A program made the translations under genes and the position numbers. This document shows positions 37,001-46,638 of a stretch of 64,000 nt of DNA, piece by piece (position 1 is the stretch's first letter; each line of letters starts with the position of its first letter). This DNA comes from Saccopteryx bilineata (lineage: Eukaryota > Chordata > Mammalia > Chiroptera > Emballonuridae), in contig NC_089498.1 of NCBI RefSeq assembly GCF_036850765.1, positions 48,969,795-49,033,794 of the forward strand. The letters run 5' to 3'. The notes under the pieces were generated by a model. That model was given only the letters and a program-made list of their open reading frames with translations. It had not been told where the DNA came from and searched no databases.

Positions 37001-39026
37001 GTTACCTTGCACAATTTATTTACCCCCTCTTTTGTTTTCCCATGTATACAATAGGAGTAATAATTGTTCCTATATCATTGGGTTGTCGACATTACATTAT
37101 ATAATGAATGGAAAGCAATTAGCATAATGGTCAACATAATATCTGGAAAGGGGTCCATATGAATTAAGCTACCTGTTTCAACTGCTTTTACCTACCAATG
37201 GTGGTGCCCTGGGAGTGGCCAACGTAGTGTAGCTTTTCCTGTCCAGTTTTCTGTAAAATCAAGTCAATTGTGGCTGGGAGGTCATATTTAGCCATTTCAT
37301 CAAAGCTGCAAGAAGAAAGGACAAAATAAAACAACATATTTTCTTGCTATAGTTTCTAAAAGTCTCCCTTTGAGAAATTGAAAACTAGAGTCTCTAAGTA
37401 TCGCTGCTCATAGACCATTAGTGAGTACCAGATGCTGTTTGGGGTAGCTTCTTATAAACAGTTGACATGAAGCACAGCATTAAAGTCACAATTTAATCAA
37501 ACAAGATAATATCTGTAGCTGGAGGTTATTTCTATACCTTAGACAATGTCAAATTTAAAAGTCATTTGTATGCAGTATTCTACTGCTATTTAATATGAAC
37601 TATATCCTTCTCTATTTTATTCTTCACCAATCAGCCAGAATGATATTTTGAAAATGAAAACAAGATTATGCCACTCCCTTGTTTAAAACTTTTCAGTGAC
37701 TTTTCATCAGATTTAGAATGAGCTCCAAGGCCTTTACCATGGTCTACAATAGTCTTGGCCTCCTGGGACCTTGATGGCATCTCTAGTCCCCTCTCATGTC
37801 AATCTCCCACTTCCTCACTACAGCCAGGACACATGGGCTTCCTTTCAGCTCCTAGAACTTTCAGCCTTTTGGTGCCGCAGCACCACCAACCAAATTGTCT
37901 TTGGTTCTCCACTTCCATTAGCAATTTTCAGGATAGTGTTAGAAAACCTTTGATAACATCTTCATGGTGTTCAACCCATCCTCAATATAAATATTGACTC
38001 AGATTGCTGTTCTCGAACCCTTTACTGGGTTTAACAGCCTCTTGAATCCATAGGGATGTTTCTTTTTGAATCTACTTGGGGTATAAAATTTTCTTGTTTC
38101 AGTCATTTTGCTCATTTCATTTGGAAAAGCAATTCAAGGAATTCTCTAATACTGGGTAATGAGTCCACAAAATGTTTGGAGAAAAAGCTACCTTTGTGAT
38201 GAGGTGTATGAAAAAATTCAAGAAAGGATTAGGGGGCCCTGGCCGGTTGGCTCAGCGGTGGAGCGTCGGCCTGGCGTACGGGGGACCCGGGTTCGATTCC
38301 CGGCCGGGCACATGGGAGAGGCGCCCATTTGCTTCTCCACCCCACCCCCTCCTTCCTCTCTGTCTCTCTCTTCCCCTCCCGCAGCCAAGGCTCTATTGGA
38401 GCAAGGATGGCCCGGGCGCTGGGGATGGCTCCTTGGCCTCTGCCCCGGGCGCTGGAGCTGCTCTGGTTGTGGCAGAGCGACCCCCCCCAGGGGCGGAGCG
38501 TCGCCCCCGGTGGGCATGCCGGGTGGATCCCGGTCGGGTACATGCGGGAGTCTGTCTGACTGTCTCTCCCCGTTTCCAGCTTCAGAAAAAAAAAAAAAAA
38601 GAAAGGATTAAGGGATAAATGACTCCCTTCTCTTCTTACTTGAAGTATAATATGTTAAACTAGGACTGAGTTGGAAGAGGTAAACACCCACGCTTTTAAA
38701 ACTCAATATTTATTTTTAAGTGTCCATTGTTAATTGTTCCCCTCTTTACCTGAAAGCCCAGAATTCAACAGAGTCTGGTGAATAGTATATATTTCTCCTG
38801 GCCCAGGTGTTTCCCCTGCTGTTCCCCAGCCACACGTCATAACCAGCATCTGCCAGAAGGAAGGCCAGGCTGTTGTTGGGCAGGTTGGAAATCCAATTTG
38901 TGGCTGATGTGAGCAAACCATGCTGCAAAAACACGACAGGTCTCTGGCCTAAAGAAAAAAAAAATTAAAACATTTATAAATCATTCTTTTTTAAAATTTA
39001 TTTTAGAGAGGTGGGAGGGGGAATGG

Positions 39027-39057
<31 letters not shown>

Positions 39058-41324
39058 CAGGGGGAGGAGCAGGGAGCATCAACTCCCATATGTGCCTTGA
39101 CCAGGTAAGACCAGGGTTTTGAACCGGCGACCTCAGTGTTTCAGGTCGAGGCTTCATCCACTGTGCCACCACGGGTCAGGCTTAAATCATTCTTTAGTCT
39201 AAGATAAATATAAATATAGAAGCAGGCTTTTACATTACTAGCATTACATCATTTGCTTGATTGAGTTGAATATTCTTGAATAATATCTTACCTTAATTTT
39301 GGTGATGGTTTTTCAGATGACAAAAAACTTAACAAATATATACTTTATTTAAAATTTTTATTATTAGCCTGACCAGGCAGTAGCACAGTGGATAGCACAT
39401 TGGACTGGGATGTAGAGGACCCAGGTTCAAAACTCAAGGTTGTGGGCTTGAATGTGGGCCTACCAGCTTAAGCACATGGTTGCTGGTGAACGTGGGATCA
39501 TAGACATGACCCCATGGTCACTGGTTTGAGCCCAATATTGCTGGCTTGAGCAAGGGGTCACTTGGTTTGCTGTAGCCCCCCGGTCACGGCACATATGAGG
39601 AAGTAATCAATGAACAACTAAGATGCCGCAACGAAAAATTGATGCTTCTTATCTCGCTCCCTTTCTGTCTGTCTTTCCCTATCTGTCCCTCTCGCTGTCT
39701 CTATCAAAAAATAAATAAAAAATAAAATTTTCATTATTAAATTTAATGGGGTGAAATTGGTTAATAAGAGCATATAGATTTCAATTGTACATCTTTATGA
39801 TACATGATCTGTACATTGTGTTGTGTGCCCATCACCTGAAGTCAAACTATCTTCTGTCACCATGCATTTGCCCCCCTTTATCTTCTACCACCCTCCAACC
39901 TTCTCCCTCTGGTAACCAGTATACTATTGTCTCTGTTCTTGTGTCTCAGTTTCTATCCCACCTGTGAATGAAATCATAATTCTCAGTTTTTTCTGACTGA
40001 CTTATTTCATTTAATATAATATTCTCAAGGTCCATCCAGTTTGTCACAGGTAGCATATTCCATCTTTTTTTAAATTTTTATTTATTGATTTTAGAAAGAG
40101 GAGAGAGAGAGAAAGAAGGGGAGAGAGGAGCAGGTAGTGTCAACTCATAGTAGTTGATTCTCAAATGTGCCTTGACTGGGCAAGCCCAGGATTTCAAACT
40201 GAAGACCTCAGAGTTCCAGGTTGATGTTGTTTTATCCACTGTGCCACCTCTGGTTAGGCAACTTTCATCTTTTCTTATGACCGAGTACCACATCTTCTTT
40301 ATCCAACCATCTATGGAAGGACACTTTGGTTGTCTCCATGCCTTGGCCACCATGAATAATGCACTTTAAATATTGTATGCCAATTATGTCTCTAAAAACT
40401 ATTGAAAAATTATATTTAAAAAAAAATTCAGCATGATGTTAGTTTGTTGTCTTGCTTAATTTTACTTTTTATACTGTACAATGTTTTCTACAATGAGAAA
40501 AAGATACATTTTTAATAGTAGCAAAAATGACTTTGATTTCCTTAGGAAATGAGCTTTGAATTGCCTCCCTTTTCTCCCCTCCACAACACACATCTTAGCT
40601 AACTCTTTCTGATTTTCTAGGCTGATCTTAGTTATATTTCCGAGAGCAAACTTTCCTTGACTTCTCCTAGTTAGGTGTCTTTGTCAGGAAATCTAGTTTA
40701 TCCTGTGCAGAGTTCTAGCATTGCTCTGATCACATATTATTATAATTATTTGCTTATCTATCTTATTTGCTTGATGGTGATCTCCTTGAAGACTGGAGAT
40801 GAGAAAATCATTGTTCCTTTCCAGAATGAACAAAATGTTTTTAAGTCTTTTGAAAAAAAAAAAGAGGAAAAAGGAAAGAAAAAGATTAATAAAGAGGTGA
40901 AGAGGGCAGAGGGGAGAAAGGAAGAGGGAAATAGGAAGGAAGGGAAGAAGGTTATACCTCTATTCTCTGAATTTTTCTTTCCATGAGGGATTCTGTAGAT
41001 TTCAAGAACATAACCATCTTCAGTCACGACTTCATATTCTTCACTTGGGTATCCCCAATAGGAAATCATCTGACTCTAATAAGGAAAACCCAAAACTTTT
41101 TTTGTTGACTTCTTAAATGCATCTAGTAAGTAGATAGTTATATTTAATTGTGTATGTAAAAGCTTATATCACTATAGTTCTTCTTTTTCTTTTTCTTTTT
41201 TAGTGAGTGGAGGGGAGGCAGAGAAACAGACTCCTGCATACATCCCGACCAGGATCCACCAGGCAAGTCCACTAGGGGGGCCTGCTCTGTCCATCTGGAG
41301 CTGTTGCTCAATTGCTTTGCAACC

Positions 41325-41361
<37 letters not shown>

Positions 41362-41748
41362 GCGCCTGATGTGGAGGCATGGAGCCATCTCAATACTGAG
41401 GCCAACTAACTTAAGCCAATCAAGCCATGGCTGTGGGAGGAAAAGAGAAAGAAAGTGGTGAGGGGGAGGTGAGGTGGAAGCAGATCGTCACTTCTGTGTG
41501 CCCTGACGGGGAATCAGACCAGGACATCCGTATGCCGGCCAATGCTCTACCTCTGAACCAACTGGCCAGGGCCAAATCCACTATAATTCTAAATCATGGT
41601 AATTTCTTGGTGTTTTAGGTTTTGTTTTTCTCTAGTAACTTACAATATTCATAGTCACTTCAGGGCTTTCAGGATTTAATTTTCCAAAGAAACCTTGTGT
41701 CGTTCCAAGTGCCGATATCAAATTTGCCACTATTAATAATAACCACAT
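26213..41748 (-). CDS. LIPF: Gastric triacylglycerol lipase (LIPF), nine coding exons
   Basis: The product is a secreted acid lipase that starts dietary fat digestion in the stomach by hydrolysing triglycerides. Joined coding segments: 41748-41644, 41075-40958, 38948-38750, 37305-37196, 33273-33137, 31418-31272, 30595-30524, 28979-28908 and 26449-26213, giving 398 residues, equal to human LIPF. Residues 1-19 form a hydrophobic signal peptide; an AB-hydrolase-associated lipase region and alpha/beta-hydrolase core follow. Visible key residues are Leu86 and Gln173 (oxyanion hole), Ser172 in GHSQG, Asp343, His372, Cys246/Cys255 (disulfide pair) and free Cys263. Sequons at Asn34, Asn99 and Asn271 are kept; the one at Asn327 is lost (NVA). 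No frameshift or stop is present, so the gene looks functional. The sequence follows human LIPF nearly throughout, so paralogues LIPJ, LIPK, LIPN, LIPM and LIPA are unlikely. Confidence 0.97.
26545..27035 (-). mobile_element. Old L1 3' fragment in LIPF, minus orientation
   Basis: TTGAGGTATAATTGACATAA, then TGATTACCACAATAAATCTA and ACTTATTTCACTTAGTATAA, is the antisense 3' part of an older L1. It lies in the last LIPF intron, about 100 bases from the final exon. Confidence 0.85.
27106..27245 (+). repeat. MER5A-like hAT-Charlie element
   Basis: TTAGTGCTTCTCAAACTGAC, ATTCTGGTTCAGTACATCTG and GACCATACTTTGAGGAGTGA follow the MER5A order, with its terminal inverted repeats. Confidence 0.8.
27246..28907. 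other. LIPF last intron, rest
   Basis: Intronic sequence between the MER5 element and the exon at 28908. Several open frames occur here but none shows splice context or familiar protein sequence. Confidence 0.5.
28908..28979 (-). CDS. LIPF: LIPF eighth coding exon (72 bases)
   Basis: The acceptor ACATTAG lies before 28979 and donor GTAAGC after 28908. It codes residues 297-320, [18 protein letters not shown] followed by MMHYNQ. Length and phase match the human exon. Confidence 0.95.
29137..29489 (-). mobile_element. B-type bat SINE in a LIPF intron, minus orientation
   Basis: GACAGACAGGGACAGACAGA block to ACCATTGCCTGGTCAGGTG head, with AGGACAAT duplicated at 29129-29136 and 29490-29497. Confidence 0.9.
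29520..29736 (+). mobile_element. D-type SINE, diverged, in a LIPF intron
   Basis: ACTCTGGCTGGTTAGATCAG head, CAGGCAGGGTACACACAGGA, then a CT-rich tail. Confidence 0.75.
29737..29801 (+). repeat. (AATG/AATA)n microsatellite
   Basis: Tetranucleotide units AATG then AATA extend the tail of the preceding SINE. Confidence 0.95.
29804..29935 (+). mobile_element. Short D-type SINE fragment
   Basis: GCCCTGGCTAGAGATGTTGG head, GGAGCATCAGCCTGGAACAC, and GACACATACAGGAGCAG with an A-rich end. Confidence 0.75.
30124..30497 (+). mobile_element. Long VES-like SINE (C-type) beside LIPF exon 30524-30595
   Basis: CCCTGGCTGGTTGGCTCAGT head, GTTTGATTCCTGGTCAGGGC B-box region, GCCCGGGCGCTGAGGATGGC body, ending TTCAGAAAAATACAAAAAAA. 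It is antisense to LIPF and lies within 30 bases of the exon donor. Confidence 0.92.
30524..30595 (-). CDS. LIPF: LIPF seventh coding exon (72 bases)
   Basis: The acceptor TTTCTAG lies before 30595 and donor GTATCA after 30524. It codes residues 273-296, [20 protein letters not shown] followed by HWAQ. An antisense-oriented SINE tail begins only about 25 bases beyond the donor. Confidence 0.96.
30825..30935 (+). repeat. MIR-like fragment
   Basis: AATTGGGGCTCAAAGAATTT and GAGCCAGAGACTTTAATCTA match the MIR 3' half. Confidence 0.5.
31272..31418 (-). CDS. LIPF: LIPF sixth coding exon (cysteine region)
   Basis: The acceptor TTTTTTAG lies before 31418 and donor GTTTGT after 31272, a GT donor with a weaker consensus. 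It codes residues 224-272: Cys246 and Cys255 of the conserved disulfide, Cys263, and the first part of the Asn271 sequon, completed by Ser273 in the next exon. Confidence 0.95.
32590..32800 (+). repeat. MaLR-type LTR fragment in a LIPF intron
   Basis: CCTGCTTCAGGGTTCACAGA, CACTGTGTCCTCACATGGCA and CCTCCCAAAGGCCCCACTTC are characteristic of MaLR LTRs. Confidence 0.75.
33137..33273 (-). CDS. LIPF: LIPF fifth coding exon
   Basis: The acceptor TGTTTCAG lies before 33273 and donor GTATGTG after 33137. It codes residues 178-223: [20 protein letters not shown], then APVATVKYV and the start of the lid region. The tail [12 protein letters not shown] differs more from human than the rest, as expected in the lid. 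Confidence 0.96.
33301..33335 (+). repeat. (GT)n(GA)n microsatellite
   Basis: Simple repeat 28 bases from a LIPF acceptor (exon begins at 33273). Confidence 0.93.
33408..33643 (-). mobile_element. A-type bat SINE in a LIPF intron, minus orientation
   Basis: The tail AAGATTTTATTTATTCATTT and a long (GA)n precede the antisense head CACCACAGGTCAGGC. TTAGTATTTTTAAA flanks both sides. Confidence 0.92.
33872..34073 (+). mobile_element. A-type bat SINE with long (CT)n and (AAAAT)n tail
   Basis: GACCTGGAATGCTGAGGTCA, then CCAGTTCGAAACCCTAAGC, CT repeat at about 33984-34026, and AAAAT repeats to 34070. The head is shortened. Confidence 0.88.
34136..34330 (+). repeat. MIR element
   Basis: TGTGACTGGACAAGTCACCC, AAGAGCCTCAGTTTCCTCAG and AATAAATGCTTGTCAAG follow the MIR consensus. 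Confidence 0.85.
34331..35880. other. LIPF intron, nothing recognised
   Basis: About 1.5 kb of intronic sequence with no identified repeat or exon. Confidence 0.45.
35885..36900 (+). repeat. L2 (LINE2) fragment in a LIPF intron
   Basis: Segments such as AAGCAAATCCTGTTGGTTCC, GTGAAAGATAAAATTCTTAC and ACTTGTCTTTCCATAGCATT keep the L2 3' order. Coding capacity is lost. Confidence 0.75.
36915..37145 (+). repeat. MIR element
   Basis: GGGCATGGGCTTGGGAATCA and GTTTTCCCATGTATACAATA match MIR. It ends about 50 bases from the LIPF exon at 37196. Confidence 0.7.
37196..37305 (-). CDS. LIPF: LIPF fourth coding exon (nucleophile elbow)
   Basis: The acceptor CTTGCAG lies before 37305 and donor GTAGGT after 37196. 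It codes residues 141-177 plus one base, from [15 protein letters not shown] to [14 protein letters not shown] contains the catalytic Ser172 and oxyanion-hole Gln173. Confidence 0.97.
37600..37935 (+). repeat. L2 fragment
   Basis: AATCAGCCAGAATGATATTT, TGCCACTCCCTTGTTTAAAA and GAGCTCCAAGGCCTTTACCA match the L2 3' region. Confidence 0.75.
38235..38599 (+). mobile_element. Young, full-length C-type VES-like SINE in LIPF
   Basis: GGCCCTGGCCGGTTGGCTCA head, intact B box GGTTCGATTCC, many unmutated CpGs and a pure poly(A) tail indicate recent insertion. A duplicated AGAAAGGATTAGGG flanks it at 38221-38234 and 38600-38614, with one base difference. Confidence 0.95.
38750..38948 (-). CDS. LIPF: LIPF third coding exon (oxyanion-hole loop)
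   Basis: The acceptor CTTTAG lies before 38948 and donor GTAAAG after 38750. It codes residues 75-140 plus two bases, including FLQHGLL, which carries the oxyanion-hole Leu86, the Asn99 sequon (NNS), and [18 protein letters not shown], nearly identical to human gastric lipase. Confidence 0.97.
38988..39181 (-). mobile_element. A-type bat SINE in LIPF, minus orientation
   Basis: (GA)n block, then GAACCGGCGACCTCAG and CCACCACGGGTCAGGC. TAAATCATTCTTT flanks both sides. Confidence 0.93.
39367..39728 (+). mobile_element. B-type bat SINE in LIPF
   Basis: GCCTGACCAGGCAGTAGCAC head, GGTTCAAAACTCAAGGTTGT, CT-rich 3' part and an A-rich tail. Confidence 0.92.
39735..40375 (-). mobile_element. Older L1 fragment in LIPF, minus, split by a SINE
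   Basis: Antisense L1 3' sequence: GACTGACTTATTTCATTTAA, CATATTCCATC, then after the SINE TATGACCGAGTACCACATCT and GGTTGTCTCCATGCCTTGGC. Confidence 0.88.
40066..40262 (-). mobile_element. A-type bat SINE nested in the L1
   Basis: The tail TTTTTATTTATTGATTTTAG comes first and the antisense head CCACCTCTGGTTAGGC last. CATCTTTT is repeated on both sides. Confidence 0.9.
40958..41075 (-). CDS. LIPF: LIPF second coding exon
   Basis: The acceptor TTATTAG lies before 41075 and donor GTATAAC after 40958. It codes residues 36-74 plus one base, including [10 protein letters not shown] and the [11 protein letters not shown] segment typical of acid lipases. It completes the Asn34-Ile-Ser36 glycosylation sequon across the junction. 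Confidence 0.96.
41182..41577 (-). mobile_element. C-type SINE in LIPF, minus orientation, with (T)n tract
   Basis: It starts with a T/C-rich tail, contains about 29 T at roughly 41331-41360, and ends CAACTGGCCAGGGCC (antisense head). CACTATAGTTCT at 41170-41181 is repeated with one change at 41579-41590. It lies between the first and second coding exons. Confidence 0.9.
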
Positions 41749-41759
41749 TTTGGACCAGT
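41644..41759 (-). CDS. LIPF: LIPF first coding exon (start codon, signal peptide)
   Basis: The acceptor TTCTATTTCAG precedes position 41759; eleven 5' UTR bases lead to the ATG at 41748-41746. It codes residues 1-35: a signal peptide starting [10 protein letters not shown], the expected cleavage after TTQG, and the start of the mature chain [12 protein letters not shown]. Phase ends at 0 before donor GTAAGT. The acceptor directly upstream implies at least one further non-coding 5' exon. Confidence 0.95.
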
Positions 41760-42426
41760 CTGAAATAGAAGAATATTTCATGCCATGGTTAATCTATTAC
41801 ACTTTCATAATACTCTTTTTGATAACAATTTATACAGAAATGTTTAGGTTTTAGTATACAGAGTGGACTAAAAAGTTTACAATTATTCATATAGAAAATA
41901 ATACAATAATAAATAAACAATAATATAAGAATAAACTCTGTGTTTTGTGTACTCAAACTGTAAATCTACTTTTGCCCAACCCTGTATTCTGTTGAGTAAA
42001 AACTTGGGAGATGTGGAGGTGAACACAGGCATTTTAATGCTTAACATGTTTTAACTGTTTGATTCCTTTTGCTTAAGAACATTTCCCAACTGGTTTTGAA
42101 GTGATCTTGAACAAAACTTAATTGATAAAAATTTCTTGTAATTGTCTGGCATAATATTATATTCTTATTATGCCTTATGTTTAAGGCTTTTGTCAATTTA
42201 TTTTGAGAGTCCAACATTGGGGAGTGAGGCATTATGCGGGTAGTTGGTTCTTCTCAGTTCAATATCAGTATAATCCTATCATGATGGTTTTAATATTATT
42301 TATAATAGTCACTCCATAAATATTTATCAATCTGAGGTAATTATGTGGATTTAAAAACTACTTCCACCTTCTTAAAATGCTAACATAACTAGATTAACAT
42401 GTGAATATAATTTTAAAGATACTTTA

Positions 42427-42600
42427 AAAAATATTTTATTTATTCATTTTAGAGAGGAGAGAGCGATAGAGAAAGAAGGGGGGAGGAGCAGAAAGCATCA
42501 ACTCCCATATGTGTCTTCACCAGGCAAGCCCAGGGTTTTTAATCGGTGACTCAGTGTTCCAGGTCGATGCTTTATCCACTGCATTACCAAAGGTCAGGCT
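42427..42600 (-). mobile_element. A-type bat SINE, minus orientation
   Basis: TATTTTATTTATTCATTTTA tail, GA block and ACCAAAGGTCAGGC head. Confidence 0.88.
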
Positions 42601-42790
42601 TTTTTTTTTTTAAAGAAGACATTTTTTCTTTTTTTAGTGTTTATTTATTGATTTTAGTGAGAGAGGAAGGGAGAGAAAGAGAGATAGGAACATTAATCTG
42701 ATCCTGTATGAGCCCTGACTGGGGACCTAAATGGCAACGTCTGCAGTTCTGCATGATTCTCTAACCAACTAATCTGTCCAGCCAGGGCTA
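42601..42790 (-). mobile_element. D-type SINE, minus orientation
   Basis: TTTATTTATTGATTTTAGTG tail, GAGAGGAAGG block, ATCTGTCCAGCCAGGGCT head. It directly follows an A-type SINE. Confidence 0.82.
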
Positions 42791-43890
42791 AATATGATTT
42801 TAGGAAAGTTCTGCTCTTTAATTTTTTGCTGTGATGTTTCCTAATTGAAATTACTTAGGTAAGCCTTGATGTATAAATTGACATTGTATTGGATGGTAAA
42901 ATATATTTTTTCATAAATGTTTAGCAACTAAAAGAAAAATTGATATCATGATTTGAAAATAACTCTAGCAATTTTTCAATTCAACTCACTCATATTTTAT
43001 AGGTAAAAAAAATAGCAACCTATTGTAAAGATGATTTAAGGGTAATTTCAAATAGACTGGTTTAGTACTATTGTTTAAATGATTAATCATTCACATAATT
43101 GTTGTATCAAAATTGACAGGCTATTTTAAAAAGCCAAAAACTATATGCTCCACCCTCCATAAAATATCTGCAACTCTTATGACAAAAGATTAATTTCTGT
43201 AATATCTAATTAGCTTTTAAAAATAAGTAAGAAAAAGACCAACAGCAATAGAAATTGGTATAGTATGTGAAAAAGCTTTTCATGGAAATAAAAGTGTCCT
43301 AAAACCTTAAGACTTAAAATTTTTGCAAATATTTTCAATTTCATTTATTATTACTAAAATATAAATTAAAACTATAATGTTACAAAAATGTTCACCTATC
43401 AAATAAAGTTTGATAAATCAAAGTTAGATAAAATAGACACTTAAAGGTTGTTTATGAAAATATAAATTTTTGCAAGGCCTTTCAAGAAGAATGTGGTAAT
43501 ACTTATAAAAATTTACAAAATAGTTATGAAAATTTTATATACATATCCCTTCCATTTCACATTTAGAAACTTAACCTCAAATATAATTACAAATGTGTAT
43601 AACTTATGTAATAGGGTGTTCATTACAGTATTGTTTATAATAGGGAAGATTGAGAATTTAAATGCCTATCAATAGAAGACATAATTTTATAAATTATTTT
43701 GCAACTATACTACAGAATGCCATGCACCTTGTTTAAAAGAAAACAGTGAAGTAGATCTGTATGTGAGTATATGAAAAGTTATCCCAGTGGATTGTAAAAG
43801 CAAGGTACAGAATACAGTATATTTAATACATATAGTATAGTAGACATGGTACCATTTATGAAAATAAGAATGTATCATTTAAAAATAAAA
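42791..43890. other. Upstream of LIPF coding exons, nothing recognised
   Basis: AT-rich sequence, partly resembling very old L1 (for example ATGTTCACCTATCAAATAAA), with no exon seen. Confidence 0.35.
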
Positions 43891-43893
43891 CAC

Positions 43894-44280
43894 AGGGCTC
43901 TGGCGGTTGGCTCAGTGGTAGAGCATCAGCCTGGCGTGCAGGAGTCCTGGTTCGATTTCCTGCCAGGGCACACAAGAGAAGCACCCATCTGCGTCTCCAC
44001 ACCTCCCCCTCTCCTTCCTCTCTGTCTCTCTCTTCCCCTCCCGCAGCCAGGGCTTCATTCATTGGAGCAAAGTTGGCCCAGGTGCTGAGGATGGCTCTAT
44101 GGCCTTTGCCTCAGGCGCTAGAATGGCTCTGGTTGCAACAGAGCAACGCCCCAGATGGGCAGAGCATTGCCCCCTGGTGGGCGTGCTGGGTGGATCCCGG
44201 TCAGGCACATGCGGGAGTCTGTCTGACTGCCTCCCTATTTCCAACTTCAGAAAAATACAAAACAAAAAAAACAAAAAAAA
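43894..44280 (+). mobile_element. C-type VES-like SINE
   Basis: GGCTCTGGCGGTTGGCTCAG head, GGTTCGATTTCCTGCCAGGG and GAGCAAAGTTGGCCCAGGTG, ending in an A-rich tail. Confidence 0.93.
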
Positions 44281-44686
44281 CCACACCAAAATTAGACCTT
44301 TTGTAGTTGTAAAGCAATATAGGTCAAGAGATCAGCCAGAAAATGTGCTTGCTATGAAGTAAATAAAATGTTTTACATTGAAAGTAGCCTAACTGATGAG
44401 CCTACTAGAGCTAATCCTTCATAAAAACTTATTTGTGAACATGTAGTCTTTGGGGCAAATGGTCAGCGTTTTTTCTTAGACAATAACTAGGAATTTCACA
44501 TACAATCAAATTCAGTAGAAATGTACTAGTGTTCCTTTCAATTTTTACATTATAATTAAAATTACAACTTATAAGCTTTTCCCCCCACTCAACTTTTTTG
44601 ATCTTGTGATGGCAATTATTTCTTGTTTCTCAGCACAGAGAGTATTTGACATTTGATGCAGAACACCTAAACTTCCTTCTACATTA

Positions 44687-45099
44687 TTTTTTAAATTGTT
44701 TAATTTTATTTATTTATTTTTTGTGAGGGAGATAGAGAGAGGGGAGACAGACAGGAACAAACAGATGACAGAAAGGGAGAGAGATGAGGAGCAGCAACTG
44801 GCAGTTGCGGCACTTTGGTTATTCATCGACTGCTTTCTCATATGTGCTGTGATGGGGGGTGGGAGGGGGCTCCAGCTCAGCCAGCGACTTTGGGCTCAAG
44901 TCAGAGACCTTGGGCTTCAAGTCAGCCATTTTTGGGGTCAAGCCGCATGAAGTCATGTCTATGATCCCACACTCAAGCCGGTGACCCTGTGCTCAAGCTG
45001 GTGAGCCCCCACGCTCAAGCCCATAACTTTGGGGTTTTGAACCTGGGTCCTCAGCATCCCAGGCCTACACTCTATACACTGTTCCACTACTTAGTCAGG
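44687..45099 (-). mobile_element. B-type bat SINE, minus orientation
   Basis: TTTTTTAAATTGTTTAATTT tail to CCACTACTTAGTCAGGC head. Near-identical 20-base duplications lie at 44667-44686 and 45100-45119. Confidence 0.92.
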
Positions 45100-45869
45100 C
45101 TAAACTTTCTTCTATGTTATAATCACCAACAGTAAGTTTGAGAATCTTCAGATATTAAGCTGATGAAAAAAGATTCAAAGGAGAAGATACTTGTCCTCAA
45201 ATTTTTGAAGGAAGGCCATTTGGAGGACTGTTTTCAATCAATTTATTTTTATTGTACCAGAAATCAATAATTTAATATGTATTTATTAAGAAACTACTGC
45301 ATACTGAAAGCAATATTTCAGGTCACATGAGGAAAGATTTTAATTCTATATAATGAAGACTTGTAAGATTCAGATTATTGGATTCAAGTGAGATTCTTTG
45401 AAAAGCAACTTCTCAGTTTCTGATGATATTTCAACAGAGGCAGTATAAAAATTTGTCATAATTCATGAAGAACACTTAGCATAGTGACTTACAGTAAAAC
45501 GCAATTAAAACCCTCAATACCTAAATCTGACCTTCAGTCTAATAGTTTGTCCACCTGTTTAGTCTAGGATTATATTTAATAAAATCTCTTTAAAATGAAT
45601 TTTAAATTAAAACATGTCTTTACAATGATATTTTAGAAAGGGACAAACTAATATATAAAGACCAACCAACAGTGTTTTAACATTCAAGCCAGAAGGCTTT
45701 GATCAAATATTTCAGGAATCTATAATTTCATACCATCCATTGCCTCCACTAAGTAATTTGTTACCATAAAGTGATGATATTTAACCAATGGTTTGAGTCA
45801 TATACATGCACCCAAAAATGTTCAGGGCGGAATAAATGTTCTCAAAATACCTAATGGCAAATTCTGGGA

Positions 45870-46265
45870 TAATAGCAGTAACTAACATTGACAGAGTGAT
45901 CACTATGTGCTGAGCAGTGTTCAACATGTTACATGTGTAAGCAAGTTACCTTCTCTAAATGGTTTCCTCTTTGATAAAATAGAGCGAGTAATAGTGCATG
46001 TCCTGAAGTTATTATGAGAATTCATTAAGATAACAAAAGTAAACTTTTTAACAGGATATTATGCATTTAGTAAACCTTGTATAAATACAGTTATTATTAG
46101 TATTATTACATTTAATTCTCTTGCTAACCCTATGAGGTAAATAGCATTATATTTCCCATTTTACAGATGAGCATGCTAAGGTTTATAGAGGATTTTCCCA
46201 AACAGTATGTAGAAAGCCCCTGAGCCCATATTTGAGACTAAATCATCTGTCTCTAAAGACTTTGT
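45870..46265 (+). repeat. MIR element(s)
   Basis: CACTATGTGCTGAGCAGTGT, then TCCCATTTTACAGATGAGCA follow MIR order; two overlapping copies are possible. Confidence 0.75.
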
Positions 46266-46638
46266 TCTTCTCCATTATAATGTTTCTAAGGATGTGCTAG
46301 GCCAGCATCTATAAGGAACTATCTGGACATCTGCATGGAGAGTTACATAATCTGATCTAAACCTATTTTGAAAGGGTTATAATTTGAAGATGTATATTAG
46401 TATCCTACGAAGTTTAACAACAGCATTCATTATAGTTAATTCAATAACAGTTTATTTGCATGAATTTGAATTATCCAATATAACATATCAATACAGCCAG
46501 TTCATATGACACTAGAGGACTGATCTACTGCTTCTCAAAAGGAAGAAGGAAGGATACAAGATATTCACAGTAGACATTTATTACACAAATGCTGAATTAA
46601 TAAACAAATTTTTCAACTAGTAATGAAGAATTTCATAT

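Noticed and set aside
38250..38320. tRNA gene
   Set aside because: A and B boxes are there, but the sequence is the tRNA-derived head of a SINE; it lacks a foldable mature tRNA acceptor stem and has target duplications.
38159..38618. Overlapping 150- and 148-residue frames
   Set aside because: They are translations of a young CpG-rich SINE in two frames and of its tail.
40675..40986. Lysine/glutamate-rich 103-residue frame
   Set aside because: It is translated from a purine-rich simple stretch next to the LIPF exon, on the opposite strand.
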